Origin: Aquincola agrisoli
GTDB taxonomy: Bacteria; Pseudomonadota; Gammaproteobacteria; Burkholderiales; Burkholderiaceae_C
Reading direction: 5' to 3'
NCBI RefSeq assembly: GCF_036621135.1
Contig: NZ_JAZIBG010000036.1
Location: forward strand, 186,001-250,000
Length of the DNA stretch: 64,000 nucleotides
The translations under genes and the position numbers were made by a program. The notes under the pieces are model-generated. The model saw only the letters and a list, made by a program, of their open reading frames with translations, had not been told where the DNA came from and made no database searches. This document shows, piece after piece, positions 54,475 through 62,573 of the stretch; position 1 is the first letter of the stretch; each line of letters starts with the position of its first letter.

Positions 54475-56283
54475 ATGATCACCTTGGGCATCAACGCGGC
54501 GTTCCACGATTCGGCGGCCGCCCTGGTCATCGACGGCCGGCTGCACGCCGCCGCGGAAGAAGAGCGGTTCTCGCGCATCAAGCACGCCAAGCGGCCGGTG
54601 CCCTTCAGCGCGTGGGAGCTGCCCTTCGACGCGATCGACTTCTGCCTGGCGCAGGCCGGCGTGCGCCTCGTGGACGTGGATGCGGTGGCGTACAGCTTCG
54701 ACCCGATGCTCTTCCTCGGCGGGCGCCTGCAGGGCGGCAGCTTCACGCTGCCGCTCGTGCAGCCGGCGCAGCCCGAGCCCCCTTGGGAGAACCCGTGGGA
54801 CCCGCTTTTTGCCAGCCACGTCCTCAACGCCTCGCGGCAGCTGGTCGACGGCGTGCCGCACCACCTGGCCAAGCGCTGGCGCGGTGCGCGCTTCGACGGG
54901 CCCTTCGCCTTCCATCATGTGGCACACCACCTGTGCCACCAGGCCAGCGCCTTTCTTGCAGCACCTTTCGACCGCTGCGCCGTGATGACGCTGGACGGCC
55001 GCGGGGAGCGGGCGACGACGGCCTACGGCGTCTACCGCGACGACGGCTACCGCACGCTCGGCGAGGTGCAGGTCCCGCACTCGCTGGGGCTGCTGTACGA
55101 GCAGGTGACGACGCACCTGGGCTTCCTGTCCTCGTCGGACGAATACAAGGTGATGGCGCTCGCCGCCCAGGGCCGGCCGCGCTGGCTGGGGCTGCTGCAG
55201 GAGCACCTGCACCTGCTGGACGACGGCCAGTACCGGCTCGATCCGATCGACCTCGCGGCGGTGGCCGGCCCGCCGCGGGAGCGGGGCGGCGCGCTGGGCC
55301 CGCAGCACCTGGACCTGGCCGCCTCGCTGCAGGCGCTGCTGGAGCAGGCGGTGTTGCAGCTCGGCGCCTGGCTGCGCGAGGCGAGCGGCGAGCGCCGGCT
55401 GGCGATGGCCGGCGGCGTCGCGCTGAACTGCGTCGCCAACGCCCGGCTGCGCGACAGCGGCCTGTTCGACGAGGTCTGGGTGCAGCCCGCGGCCGGCGAC
55501 GCGGGTACGGCGCTGGGCGCGGCGCTGTGGCTCGACGGCCGTGCCCGGGCCGAGGGCGGCGGCGCGCGCGGCGCAAGGCTGGCAGCGCCGCCGCAGGGCG
55601 CGCCGGCCCGACTCGCGCCGCGGACCTGGCACATGGCGCATGCCTACTGGGGCCCGGCGTGGAGCGACGCGCAGATCGAGGCCGAGCTGCGCTGGGCCAA
55701 GCTGCCGCACCGCCGCATGGCCGATCCGGCGGCGGAGGTGGCGCAGCTGCTGGCGCGCGACCAGGTCGTCGGCTGGTTCCAGGGCCGCATGGAGTTCGGC
55801 CCCCGGGCGCTGGGCGCACGCTCGATCCTGGCCTCGCCGATGAACGCGGCGATGCAGGCGCGCATCAACGACCTGAAGGACCGGGAGGATTTCCGCCCGG
55901 TGGCGCCGGCCGTGCCCGAGGAGCGCCTGGGCGAGTGGTTCACGCCGGCCGCCGCCAACGGCGGCAGGTCGCCCTTCATGCTGTTCATCTACGACGTGGT
56001 GCCCGGCCGCCAGGCGCGCATCCCGGCCGCCTGCCACACCGACACCACCGCCCGCGTGCAGACCGTGAGCGCCGACAGCCAGCCGGCCTTCCACCGCCTG
56101 CTCACCGCCTTCGGCGAGCTGACCGGCGTGCCGGTGCTGATCAACACCTCGTTCAACGTGCGCGGCGAACCGGTGGTGTGCTCGCCGCGCGACGCGATCC
56201 ATGCCTGGTCGAGCACGCCGGTGGATGCGCTGGTGATGGGGCCGTTCCTGCTCGAGAAGCAGCCCGTGCGCGCGCCGGCGTGA
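54475..56283 (+). CDS. NodU/CmcH-family carbamoyltransferase
   Basis: O-carbamoyltransferase of 602 residues. The N-terminal Kae1-like half has GINAAFHDSAAALVIDG, AAEEERFSRIKHAK, the His cluster FHHVAHHLCHQASAF and SSSDEYKVMALA. The C-terminal half has GWFQGRMEFGPRALGARSILASP, INDLKDREDFRPVAPAV and INTSFNVRGEPVVCSP. The family transfers carbamoyl from carbamoyl phosphate to hydroxyls of sugars or antibiotics; here, next to glycosyltransferases, a glycan sugar is the likely acceptor. CGGAG precedes the ATG. It has its own promoter, and the next gene has another. Confidence 0.93.
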   Translation: MITLGINAAFHDSAAALVIDGRLHAAAEEERFSRIKHAKRPVPFSAWELPFDAIDFCLAQAGVRLVDVDAVAYSFDPMLFLGGRLQGGSFTLPLVQPAQPEPPWENPWDPLFASHVLNASRQLVDGVPHHLAKRWRGARFDGPFAFHHVAHHLCHQASAFLAAPFDRCAVMTLDGRGERATTAYGVYRDDGYRTLGEVQVPHSLGLLYEQVTTHLGFLSSSDEYKVMALAAQGRPRWLGLLQEHLHLLDDGQYRLDPIDLAAVAGPPRERGGALGPQHLDLAASLQALLEQAVLQLGAWLREASGERRLAMAGGVALNCVANARLRDSGLFDEVWVQPAAGDAGTALGAALWLDGRARAEGGGARGARLAAPPQGAPARLAPRTWHMAHAYWGPAWSDAQIEAELRWAKLPHRRMADPAAEVAQLLARDQVVGWFQGRMEFGPRALGARSILASPMNAAMQARINDLKDREDFRPVAPAVPEERLGEWFTPAAANGGRSPFMLFIYDVVPGRQARIPAACHTDTTARVQTVSADSQPAFHRLLTAFGELTGVPVLINTSFNVRGEPVVCSPRDAIHAWSSTPVDALVMGPFLLEKQPVRAPA

Positions 56284-56285
56284 GC

Positions 56286-56301
56286 CGGAACGCCGCTTGC
56301 C
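56286..56301 (+). promoter_or_regulatory. Sigma-54 (-24/-12) promoter of the six-gene glycan operon
   Basis: Reads GGAACGCCGCTTGC: GG 56287-56288, ten bases, GC 56299-56300. Predicted start near 56312, 23 nt before the ATG at 56335. It is the last such element found in the window. Confidence 0.8.
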
Positions 56302-56334
56302 CTTCCGAGTGCATCGGAACCCACACGAAACACC

Positions 56335-57624
56335 ATGACCACCGTGCACGACGCCAGCCTGCGCATCGGCCTCATCAGCGAACACGCCTCGCCGCTCGCC
56401 CACGCCGGCAGCGTCGATGCGGGCGGCCAGAACGTCTACGTCTCGCAGGTGGCGCGTGCGCTCGCGGCGATGGGACACCAGGTGGACGTGCTGACGCGCC
56501 GCGACGCGCCGGGCCTGCCGGCGGTGGTCGACGTGCGGCCCGGCATGCGCGTGGTCCACATCGACGCGGGGCCGGCCGAGTTCGTGCCGAAGGAGGCGTT
56601 GCTGCAGCACATGCCCGCCTTCACGCGCGCGTGTCGGCAGCTGATGCAGCGGCGCGCCGGCTACGACCTGCTGCACGCGAACTTCTTCATGTCGGGCTGG
56701 GTGGGGCTGGCGCTGCGCAACATCTTCGAGGTGCCGCTGGTGGTGACCTTCCATGCGCTCGGGCTGGTGCGGCGCGAGCACCAGGGCGCCGCCGATGCGT
56801 TCCCGCCGGCGCGGGTCGACATCGAGCGGCGCATCGTGCAGTGCGCCGACCGCCTCGTCGCCGAATGCCCGCAGGACCGCGAGGACCTGCTGCGCCTCTA
56901 CGGCGCGCGGCCGGGCACGATCGCGACGGTGCCCTGCGGGGTCGACCTGTCGACCTTCGGCCCGCGTGACCGCCTGCAGGCGCGCCGCCGGCTCGGCCTG
57001 CGCGAGGACGAGTTCGTCGTGCTGCAGCTGGGCCGGATGGTGCCGCGCAAGGGGGTCGACAACGTGGTGCGCGCGGTCGGCCTGCTGGAGCGTGCGCTGA
57101 AGCCGCGGCTGCTGGTGGTGGGTGGTGAATCGGTGGTGCCTGACGAGCGGCGCACCCCGGAGATCGCCCGGCTGCGCGCCGTGGCCCGCGGCTGCGGCGT
57201 GGAGGACCGGGTGAGCTTCGTCGGCCGGCGCGAGGCGGCGGAGCTGCCCGAGTACTACGCGGCCGCGGACGTCTTCGTCACCACGCCGGCCTACGAGCCC
57301 TTCGGCATCACGCCGCTGGAGGCGATGGCCTGCGGCACGCCGGTGGTGGGCAGCGCGGTGGGGGGCATCCAGTACAGCGTGGTCGACGGCGTCACCGGCT
57401 ACCTCGTGCCGCCGAAGGATCCCCCCGCACTGGCCGCGATGCTGCGCCGGCTGCAGGCGAACCCGGCGCTGCGCCTGGCCCTCGGCCGCGCGGGCATGGC
57501 ACGGGTGCGCTCGATGTTCACCTGGGACCGTGTGGCCCGCGAGCTGGAGGCGGTGTACCGATCGGTGGGCGGGGCGCAGGCCGCGGCGCCGGCCGCCGCC
57601 GCGCCGGGGAGCGTGGGCGCATGA
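56335..57624 (+). CDS. Family 4 glycosyltransferase
   Basis: Retaining GT-B glycosyltransferase of 429 residues, similar in pattern to sucrose-phosphate-synthase-like transferases: GSVDAGGQNVYVSQVARALAAMGH, FHALGLVRREHQG, LQLGRMVPRKGVDNVV and the EPFGITPLEAMACGTPVV signature with its two Glu. The Ala/Pro-rich C-terminus overlaps the next gene as ATGA. First gene of a six-gene operon. Confidence 0.92.
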   Translation: MTTVHDASLRIGLISEHASPLAHAGSVDAGGQNVYVSQVARALAAMGHQVDVLTRRDAPGLPAVVDVRPGMRVVHIDAGPAEFVPKEALLQHMPAFTRACRQLMQRRAGYDLLHANFFMSGWVGLALRNIFEVPLVVTFHALGLVRREHQGAADAFPPARVDIERRIVQCADRLVAECPQDREDLLRLYGARPGTIATVPCGVDLSTFGPRDRLQARRRLGLREDEFVVLQLGRMVPRKGVDNVVRAVGLLERALKPRLLVVGGESVVPDERRTPEIARLRAVARGCGVEDRVSFVGRREAAELPEYYAAADVFVTTPAYEPFGITPLEAMACGTPVVGSAVGGIQYSVVDGVTGYLVPPKDPPALAAMLRRLQANPALRLALGRAGMARVRSMFTWDRVARELEAVYRSVGGAQAAAPAAAAPGSVGA

Positions 57625-58226
57625 CGGCCCGGGCCCCTGTCGCGGCGGTGTTTCTCGACAAGGACGGCACCCTGGTCGAGGACGTGCCCTTCAACGTCGA
57701 TCCCGCGCTGCTGCGGTTCACGCCGCGCGCGCTGCCGGCGCTGCGGCGGCTGGCCGAGGCCGGCTACCTGCTGGTGATCGTCACGAACCAGTCGGGCCTG
57801 GCGCTGGGGCGGTTCACGTCCGCGCAGTTCCTGCGGCTGCGCGACGCGCTGCTTGCCCGGCTGCGCGACGAGGGCGGCATCGACGTTGCCGGCGTGTTCG
57901 CCTGCCCGCATGCACCGGCAGCGGCGGGGGACGCGGGCTGCGCTTGCCGCAAGCCGGCGCCCGGCCTGCTGGCACTGGCCGCGCGGACGCACGGCATCGA
58001 CCTGTCGCGCAGCTGGATGGTCGGCGACATCCTCGACGACGTGGAGGCCGGGCGCCGGGCCGGCTGCCGCACCGTGCTGCTCGACCGCGGCGGCGAGACG
58101 CGATGGCAGCTGTCGCCGCTGCGCCTGCCGCACCGCGTCTGCACCGACCTGGCGCAGGCGGCACAGGCCATCCTGGAAGCCGATGCCGTCGCGACGCGCG
58201 GCGCGGCCTGCAGGGGCTGCGCATGA
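57621..58226 (+). CDS. HAD-IIIA phosphatase, GmhB-like
   Basis: Phosphatase of 201 residues resembling D-glycero-D-manno-heptose-1,7-bisphosphate 7-phosphatase: catalytic DKDGT (about 13-17), TNQSG, the zinc-binding-like CPHAP...CACRKPAPG loop and GDILDDVEAGRRAGC. In other bacteria it supplies ADP-heptose or GDP-heptose precursors for surface polysaccharide. No other heptose-synthesis gene is in the window. ATGA overlap at both ends. Confidence 0.85.
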   Translation: MTARAPVAAVFLDKDGTLVEDVPFNVDPALLRFTPRALPALRRLAEAGYLLVIVTNQSGLALGRFTSAQFLRLRDALLARLRDEGGIDVAGVFACPHAPAAAGDAGCACRKPAPGLLALAARTHGIDLSRSWMVGDILDDVEAGRRAGCRTVLLDRGGETRWQLSPLRLPHRVCTDLAQAAQAILEADAVATRGAACRGCA

Positions 58227-59383
58227 CGGCCGCCCTGCTGCCGGCATGGCGCGGCGTGCGGCGCCTGCTGGCCGTGCGGCTGGACAACCTCGGCGACGTG
58301 CTGATGACGACGCCCGCGCTGGCCGCCGTGCGCCAGGCCCTGCCGCACGCCCATGTGACGCTGCTGGCCTCGCCCGCCGGGGCGGCGCTGCAGCCGCACC
58401 TGCCCGACGTCGACGAGGTCGCGGTGTTCGAGGCGCCCTGGGTGCAGTCGGCCTGCACCGCCGAGCAGGCCGGTCCAGCGACCGCCGCGCTGGCGGCGCG
58501 GCTGGCGGCCGGCCGCTTCGACGCGGCCATCGTCTTCACCGTGTGCACCCAGAGCGCGCTGCCGATGGCCACGGTGCTCCTGCTCGCAGGCATTCCGCTG
58601 CGCCTGGCGCATTGCCGCGAGAACCCGTACCACCTGCTGAGCGACTGGGTGCGTGACCGGGACACGCCGGGCGACGGCCTGCGCCACGAGGTGCAGCGGC
58701 AGCTCGACCTGGTCGCGGCCGTCGGCATGGCGCCGCCTTCGGCGGGATGGCGCGGGCGCCCGGCCGCGGCGCTGCGCTTCGTGCCGCAGCCCGGGGACGG
58801 CGAGCGCCTGGCCGCGCGGCTGCGGCGGGCGGGCGTGGACCCGGGGGCGCCGTACTTCGTCGTGCACCCGGGCGCCTCGGCGGCGTCCCGCCGGTACCCG
58901 GCTGCACGCTTCGCGCAGGCGGCGCAGGCGGTGGCCGAGGCCGGGGGCGGCCATGCCATCGTGGTCGGCGGCGCGGGCGAGGCCGATCTCGTCGAGGCCG
59001 CGCGCCCCGCGGCGGCCCCCAGCACGGCGCTGGTCGGCGGCCTGTCGCTGGGCGAGCTCGCCGCGCTGATCGGCGGCGCGCGCGTCACCTTGTGCAACAA
59101 CAGCGGGCCGGCCCACGTGGCGGCGGCGCTGGGCGCGCCGGTGGTGGTGCTGTACGCGTTGACCAACCCGCAGCACACCCCGTGGCTGGCGCCCGCGCGG
59201 GTGCTGAGCCACGAGGTGCCGTGCCGCCACTGCCTGCGCAGCGTGTGCCCGATGGGCCACCACGCCTGCCTGCTGGGGGTGCCGGCCGGCGAGGTGGCGG
59301 CCGCGGCCGTGCAGCTGATGGGCGCCCACCCGGCGGCGGCCCGCCGCGAGGCGGGGCGTCCGGCATGCAAGGAGAGCCGATGA
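58223..59383 (+). CDS. Family 9 glycosyltransferase (heptosyltransferase-like)
   Basis: GT-B enzyme of 386 residues: N-terminal RLLAVRLDNLGDVLMTTPALAAVRQALP, the nucleotide-sugar site VVHPGASAASRRYPAARFAQAA and NNSGPAHVAAALGAPVVVLYALTNPQHTPW. A Cys/His-rich segment near 330-350 (CRHCLRSVCPMGHHAC) is common in the family. With the GmhB-like neighbour, heptose or a related sugar is the likely donor. Fully embedded in the operon by ATGA overlaps. Confidence 0.9.
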   Translation: MTAALLPAWRGVRRLLAVRLDNLGDVLMTTPALAAVRQALPHAHVTLLASPAGAALQPHLPDVDEVAVFEAPWVQSACTAEQAGPATAALAARLAAGRFDAAIVFTVCTQSALPMATVLLLAGIPLRLAHCRENPYHLLSDWVRDRDTPGDGLRHEVQRQLDLVAAVGMAPPSAGWRGRPAAALRFVPQPGDGERLAARLRRAGVDPGAPYFVVHPGASAASRRYPAARFAQAAQAVAEAGGGHAIVVGGAGEADLVEAARPAAAPSTALVGGLSLGELAALIGGARVTLCNNSGPAHVAAALGAPVVVLYALTNPQHTPWLAPARVLSHEVPCRHCLRSVCPMGHHACLLGVPAGEVAAAAVQLMGAHPAAARREAGRPACKESR

Positions 59384-60399
59384 AACGAGAGGATCCTGAC
59401 CGGGGGGCCGGCGGCGGCGGCGGGCAGTCGCGGCCGCAGGTGTCCGTGGTGGTGGCGACCCGCGGGCGGCCGGCGCTGCTGCGGCGCTGCCTCGAGGCGC
59501 TGGTGCGGCAGCGGCTGGCCGGCGGGCGCTACGAGGTGCTGGTCGTCGACGACGGCCCCGACGACGCGACGCGGCGCACCGTGGAGGCCTTCGCCGCGGC
59601 CGCCGGCGCGCCGGCGCTGCGCTACCTGCGCAACACCGCGGCCCCGGGCCCGGCCGGTGCGCGCAACGTCGGATGGCGGGCGAGCACGGCACCGCTGATC
59701 GCCTTCACCGACGACGACACGGTGCCCGATGCCGGCTGGCTGCACCACGGCTGCGCCGCGATGGCCGGCGGCGCGGCCGCCGCCAGCGGGCGCGTGCGCG
59801 TGCCGCTGGAGGGCACGCCGACGGACCACGCCCGCATGACCCAGGGGCTGGAAACCGCCGAGTTCGTCACCGCCAATGCCTTCGTGCGGCGCGACGTGCT
59901 GGCGCGCATCGGCGGCTTCGACGAACGCTTCCGGCGCGCCTGGCGCGAGGACTCCGACCTGCACTTCGCCATCCTGTCGCTGGGCGGCGAGGTGGTGCGC
60001 GCCGAGCAGGCGGTGGTGCTGCACCCGGTGCGGCCGGTGCGCTGGGGCGTCTCGCTCGGGCAGCAGGCCAACGTGGTCTTCGACGGGCTGCTCTACAAGA
60101 AGCACCGGGCGCTGTTCCGGCAGAAGGTGCGCCGGCAGCCGCCCTGGCTGTACATCGCCATCGTCGGGCTGGCGGCCGCGGCGGCGGCGGCCCTGGCGGG
60201 CGGGGCGCCCCGCGTCGCGGCGGGCTGCGCTGCCGGGGCGCTGGCGGGCATCGGGCGCTTCGCGGCGGTGCGGCTGCGCGGCACCTCGCATGCGCCCTCG
60301 CACGTCGGGGAGATGCTGTGCACCTCCGCGCTGATCCCGTTCCTCGCGCTCGGGTGGCGGGTGGTCGGCGCGTGGCGCTTCAAGGTGCTCTACCCATGA
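59380..60399 (+). CDS. Family 2 glycosyltransferase with C-terminal membrane segments
   Basis: Inverting GT-A enzyme of 339 residues: VSVVVATRGRPALLRRCLEALV, VVDDGPDD, TDDDTVPDAGW as the DxD region and REDSDLHFAIL. Two or three hydrophobic stretches follow position 255 (WLYIAIVGLAAAAAAALAGG and LIPFLALGWRVVGAW), so the enzyme is probably held at the inner membrane. AAGGAG precedes the overlapping ATG. Confidence 0.9.
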   Translation: MKREDPDRGAGGGGGQSRPQVSVVVATRGRPALLRRCLEALVRQRLAGGRYEVLVVDDGPDDATRRTVEAFAAAAGAPALRYLRNTAAPGPAGARNVGWRASTAPLIAFTDDDTVPDAGWLHHGCAAMAGGAAAASGRVRVPLEGTPTDHARMTQGLETAEFVTANAFVRRDVLARIGGFDERFRRAWREDSDLHFAILSLGGEVVRAEQAVVLHPVRPVRWGVSLGQQANVVFDGLLYKKHRALFRQKVRRQPPWLYIAIVGLAAAAAAALAGGAPRVAAGCAAGALAGIGRFAAVRLRGTSHAPSHVGEMLCTSALIPFLALGWRVVGAWRFKVLYP

Positions 60400-61463
60400 C
60401 GGCGGCGCTGCCGCAGGCGCCGCGGCGCATCGGGGTCTTCCGCGCGCTGATGCTGGGCGACATGCTGTGCGCGGTGCCGGCGCTCAACGCCGTCGCGGCC
60501 CGGTGGCCGCAGGCGGAGCTGGTGCTGATCGGCCTGCCGTGGGCGCGCGAATGGGCCCGCCGGCTGCCGATGGTGCAGCGCTTCGTCGAGTTCCCGGGCT
60601 GGCCGGGCCTGCCCGAGCGCGCGCCCGAGCTCGCCGCGCTGCCGGGCTTCCTACAGGCGATGCAGGCCGAGCGCTTCGACCTGCTGCTGCAGCTGCACGG
60701 CAGCGGCAGCATCGTCAACAACCTGCTGGCCGCCTGCGGCGCGCGCCAGCTGGCCGGCTTCGCCGAGCCGGACGACTGCGCGCCGGACCCGGCCCTCTTC
60801 ACACGCTGGCCGCGCGAAGGGCACGAGATCGAGCGCCTGCTGCACCTGACCGACCACCTGGGCCTGCCGCGGCAGGGCACCGCGACCCTGCTGCCGCTGA
60901 CGCCCCAGGACCGGCAGCGGGCGGCGGCGCTGGCCGACCCGGCGCTGCCGTACGCCTGCGTGCACGCCGGCGCGCGTTTCACCTCCCGCCGCTGGCCCGC
61001 CGAGCGTTTTGCCGCGGTGGCGGACCGGCTGGCCGGGCAGGGCCTGCGCATCGTGCTCACCGGCAGCAACGGCGAACGGGCGGTGGTGCAGCAGGTGCGG
61101 CAGGCCATGCGGCAGCCCGCGCTCGACCTGGCCGGGCGCACGGACCTGTGGACGCTGGGCGCGCTGGTCGAAGGCGCGCAGCTGCTGGTGAGCAACGACA
61201 CCGGCGTGTCCCACGTGGCGGCCGCCGTGGGCACGCCCAGCATCGTCGTCAGCGCGGGCAGCGACGTGGCGCGCTGGGCGCCGCTGCAGGCGCAGCGCCA
61301 CCAGGTGCTGTGGGCCGACGCCGCCTGCCGGCCGTGCGCGCACGAGCATTGCCCCACCGGCCATGAATGCGCACGCGCCATCGAAACCGACGCCGTGGCG
61401 CGGCTGGCGCTGCAGCGCGTGGCCGCGCCACGGCCGCGCCGCACCGAGGACGCCTACCCATGA
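60396..61463 (+). CDS. Family 9 glycosyltransferase (second heptosyltransferase-like)
   Basis: GT-B enzyme of 355 residues: IGVFRALMLGDMLCAVPALNAVAARWP, VHAGARFTSRRWPAERFAAVADRL and SNDTGVSHVAAAVGTPSIVV. It differs clearly from the GT9 at 58223, so the two probably add successive residues. The C-terminal CRPCAHEHCPTGHEC mirrors the Cys/His segment of the first copy. ATGA overlaps on both sides. Confidence 0.9.
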   Translation: MTAALPQAPRRIGVFRALMLGDMLCAVPALNAVAARWPQAELVLIGLPWAREWARRLPMVQRFVEFPGWPGLPERAPELAALPGFLQAMQAERFDLLLQLHGSGSIVNNLLAACGARQLAGFAEPDDCAPDPALFTRWPREGHEIERLLHLTDHLGLPRQGTATLLPLTPQDRQRAAALADPALPYACVHAGARFTSRRWPAERFAAVADRLAGQGLRIVLTGSNGERAVVQQVRQAMRQPALDLAGRTDLWTLGALVEGAQLLVSNDTGVSHVAAAVGTPSIVVSAGSDVARWAPLQAQRHQVLWADAACRPCAHEHCPTGHECARAIETDAVARLALQRVAAPRPRRTEDAYP

Positions 61464-62449
61464 CCGAACGCCACCGACCCCGCCGCCTACGCGTGCTCAC
61501 CTGGCACGTGCACGGCAACTACCTCTACTACCTGAGCCAGGCGCCGCACGACTTCTACCTCGCAACGCTGCCCGGCCACCCGCCGGGGCATGCCGGCAAG
61601 GTGGGCGTGCTGCCCTGGGGCGCCAACGTGCACGAGGTGCCCGCCGACGCGCTGCACGGCCACGCCTTCGATTGCGTGCTGTACCAGCACGAGCGGCACT
61701 GGCATGACGACCGCCTGCACCGCCTGACGGCCGCCCAGCGCGCGCTGCCGGCGCTCTACGTGGAGCACGATCCGCCGCAGGGCCACCCCACCGACACCCG
61801 GCATCCGGCCGCCGACGGCGGCGCGCACATCGTGCACGTCACGCCGTTCAACGCGCTGATGTGGGACAACGGCGAGGCGCCGGTGAGCATCGTCGACCAC
61901 GGGGTGCTGCTGCCCGCGGACGCCTGCTACAGCGGCGTGCGCCCCGAGGGCATCGTCGTCGTCAACCACCTGCAGCAGCGGGGGCGGCGGCTGGGGGCGG
62001 ACGTGTTCGAGCGCGTGCGCAGCCGCGTGCCGCTGCAGCTCGTCGGCATGGACAGCGCGCGCATGGGCGGGCTGGGCGAGGTGTCCAACCTCGCGCTGCC
62101 CGCGGCGATGGGCGAATACCGCTTCTTCTTCAACCCGATCCGCTACACCAGCCTGGGCCTCGCGGTGGTCGAGGCGATGATGGTCGGCCTGCCCATCGTC
62201 GGCCTGGCCACCACCGAGCTCGTCACCGTGGTGCGCAACGGCGTCAACGGCTACCTCGACACCCGCATCGACCGCCTGGTGGAGGTGATGCGCATGCTGG
62301 TCGACCAGCCGGAGACGGCCCGGCGGTGGGGCGCCGCCGCGCGGGAGACGGCGCTGGGCCGCTTCGGCATCCGGCGGTTCGCCGACGACTGGGACCGGGT
62401 GCTGACGGCGGTGTGTGCCGGCGTGCCGGTGCCGCGCGCCGCGCACTGA
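61460..62449 (+). CDS. Glycosyltransferase, GT-B type
   Basis: Enzyme of 329 residues with an unusual N-terminus (RVLTWHVHGNYLYYLSQAPHDFYLATLPG) and a retaining GT4-like C-terminal half (FNPIRYTSLGLAVVEAMMVGLPIVGLATTELVTVVRNGVNGYLDT). The N-terminal domain is shorter than usual. Last gene of the operon; its ATG overlaps the previous stop. Confidence 0.85.
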   Translation: MTERHRPRRLRVLTWHVHGNYLYYLSQAPHDFYLATLPGHPPGHAGKVGVLPWGANVHEVPADALHGHAFDCVLYQHERHWHDDRLHRLTAAQRALPALYVEHDPPQGHPTDTRHPAADGGAHIVHVTPFNALMWDNGEAPVSIVDHGVLLPADACYSGVRPEGIVVVNHLQQRGRRLGADVFERVRSRVPLQLVGMDSARMGGLGEVSNLALPAAMGEYRFFFNPIRYTSLGLAVVEAMMVGLPIVGLATTELVTVVRNGVNGYLDTRIDRLVEVMRMLVDQPETARRWGAAARETALGRFGIRRFADDWDRVLTAVCAGVPVPRAAH

Positions 62450-62573
62450 GCCTGGCGGCGCCGCGCCGCGTTTTTGTAAGCGTGTCGGGGAAACCCTTAC
62501 AGCGCGTTTGGACGGGCCCCGACTGCCTGCGCGGGGCAGCGCTTCCTACAGTGGCGGACCACCTCGGGACGCC
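62450..62573 (+). promoter_or_regulatory. Leader region of the ABC transporter with an inverted repeat
   Basis: No gene is seen. TGTAAG (62475-62480) and CTTACA (62496-62501) form an inverted repeat around TGTCGGGGAAACC. No acceptable -24/-12 element occurs here, unlike the units to the left. The repeat is a candidate operator. Confidence 0.35.

Noticed and set aside
62450..62573. Sigma-54 promoter of the ABC exporter
   Set aside because: The nearest match (GGGGAAACCCTTACAGC) has eleven bases between GG and GC and no TTGC.
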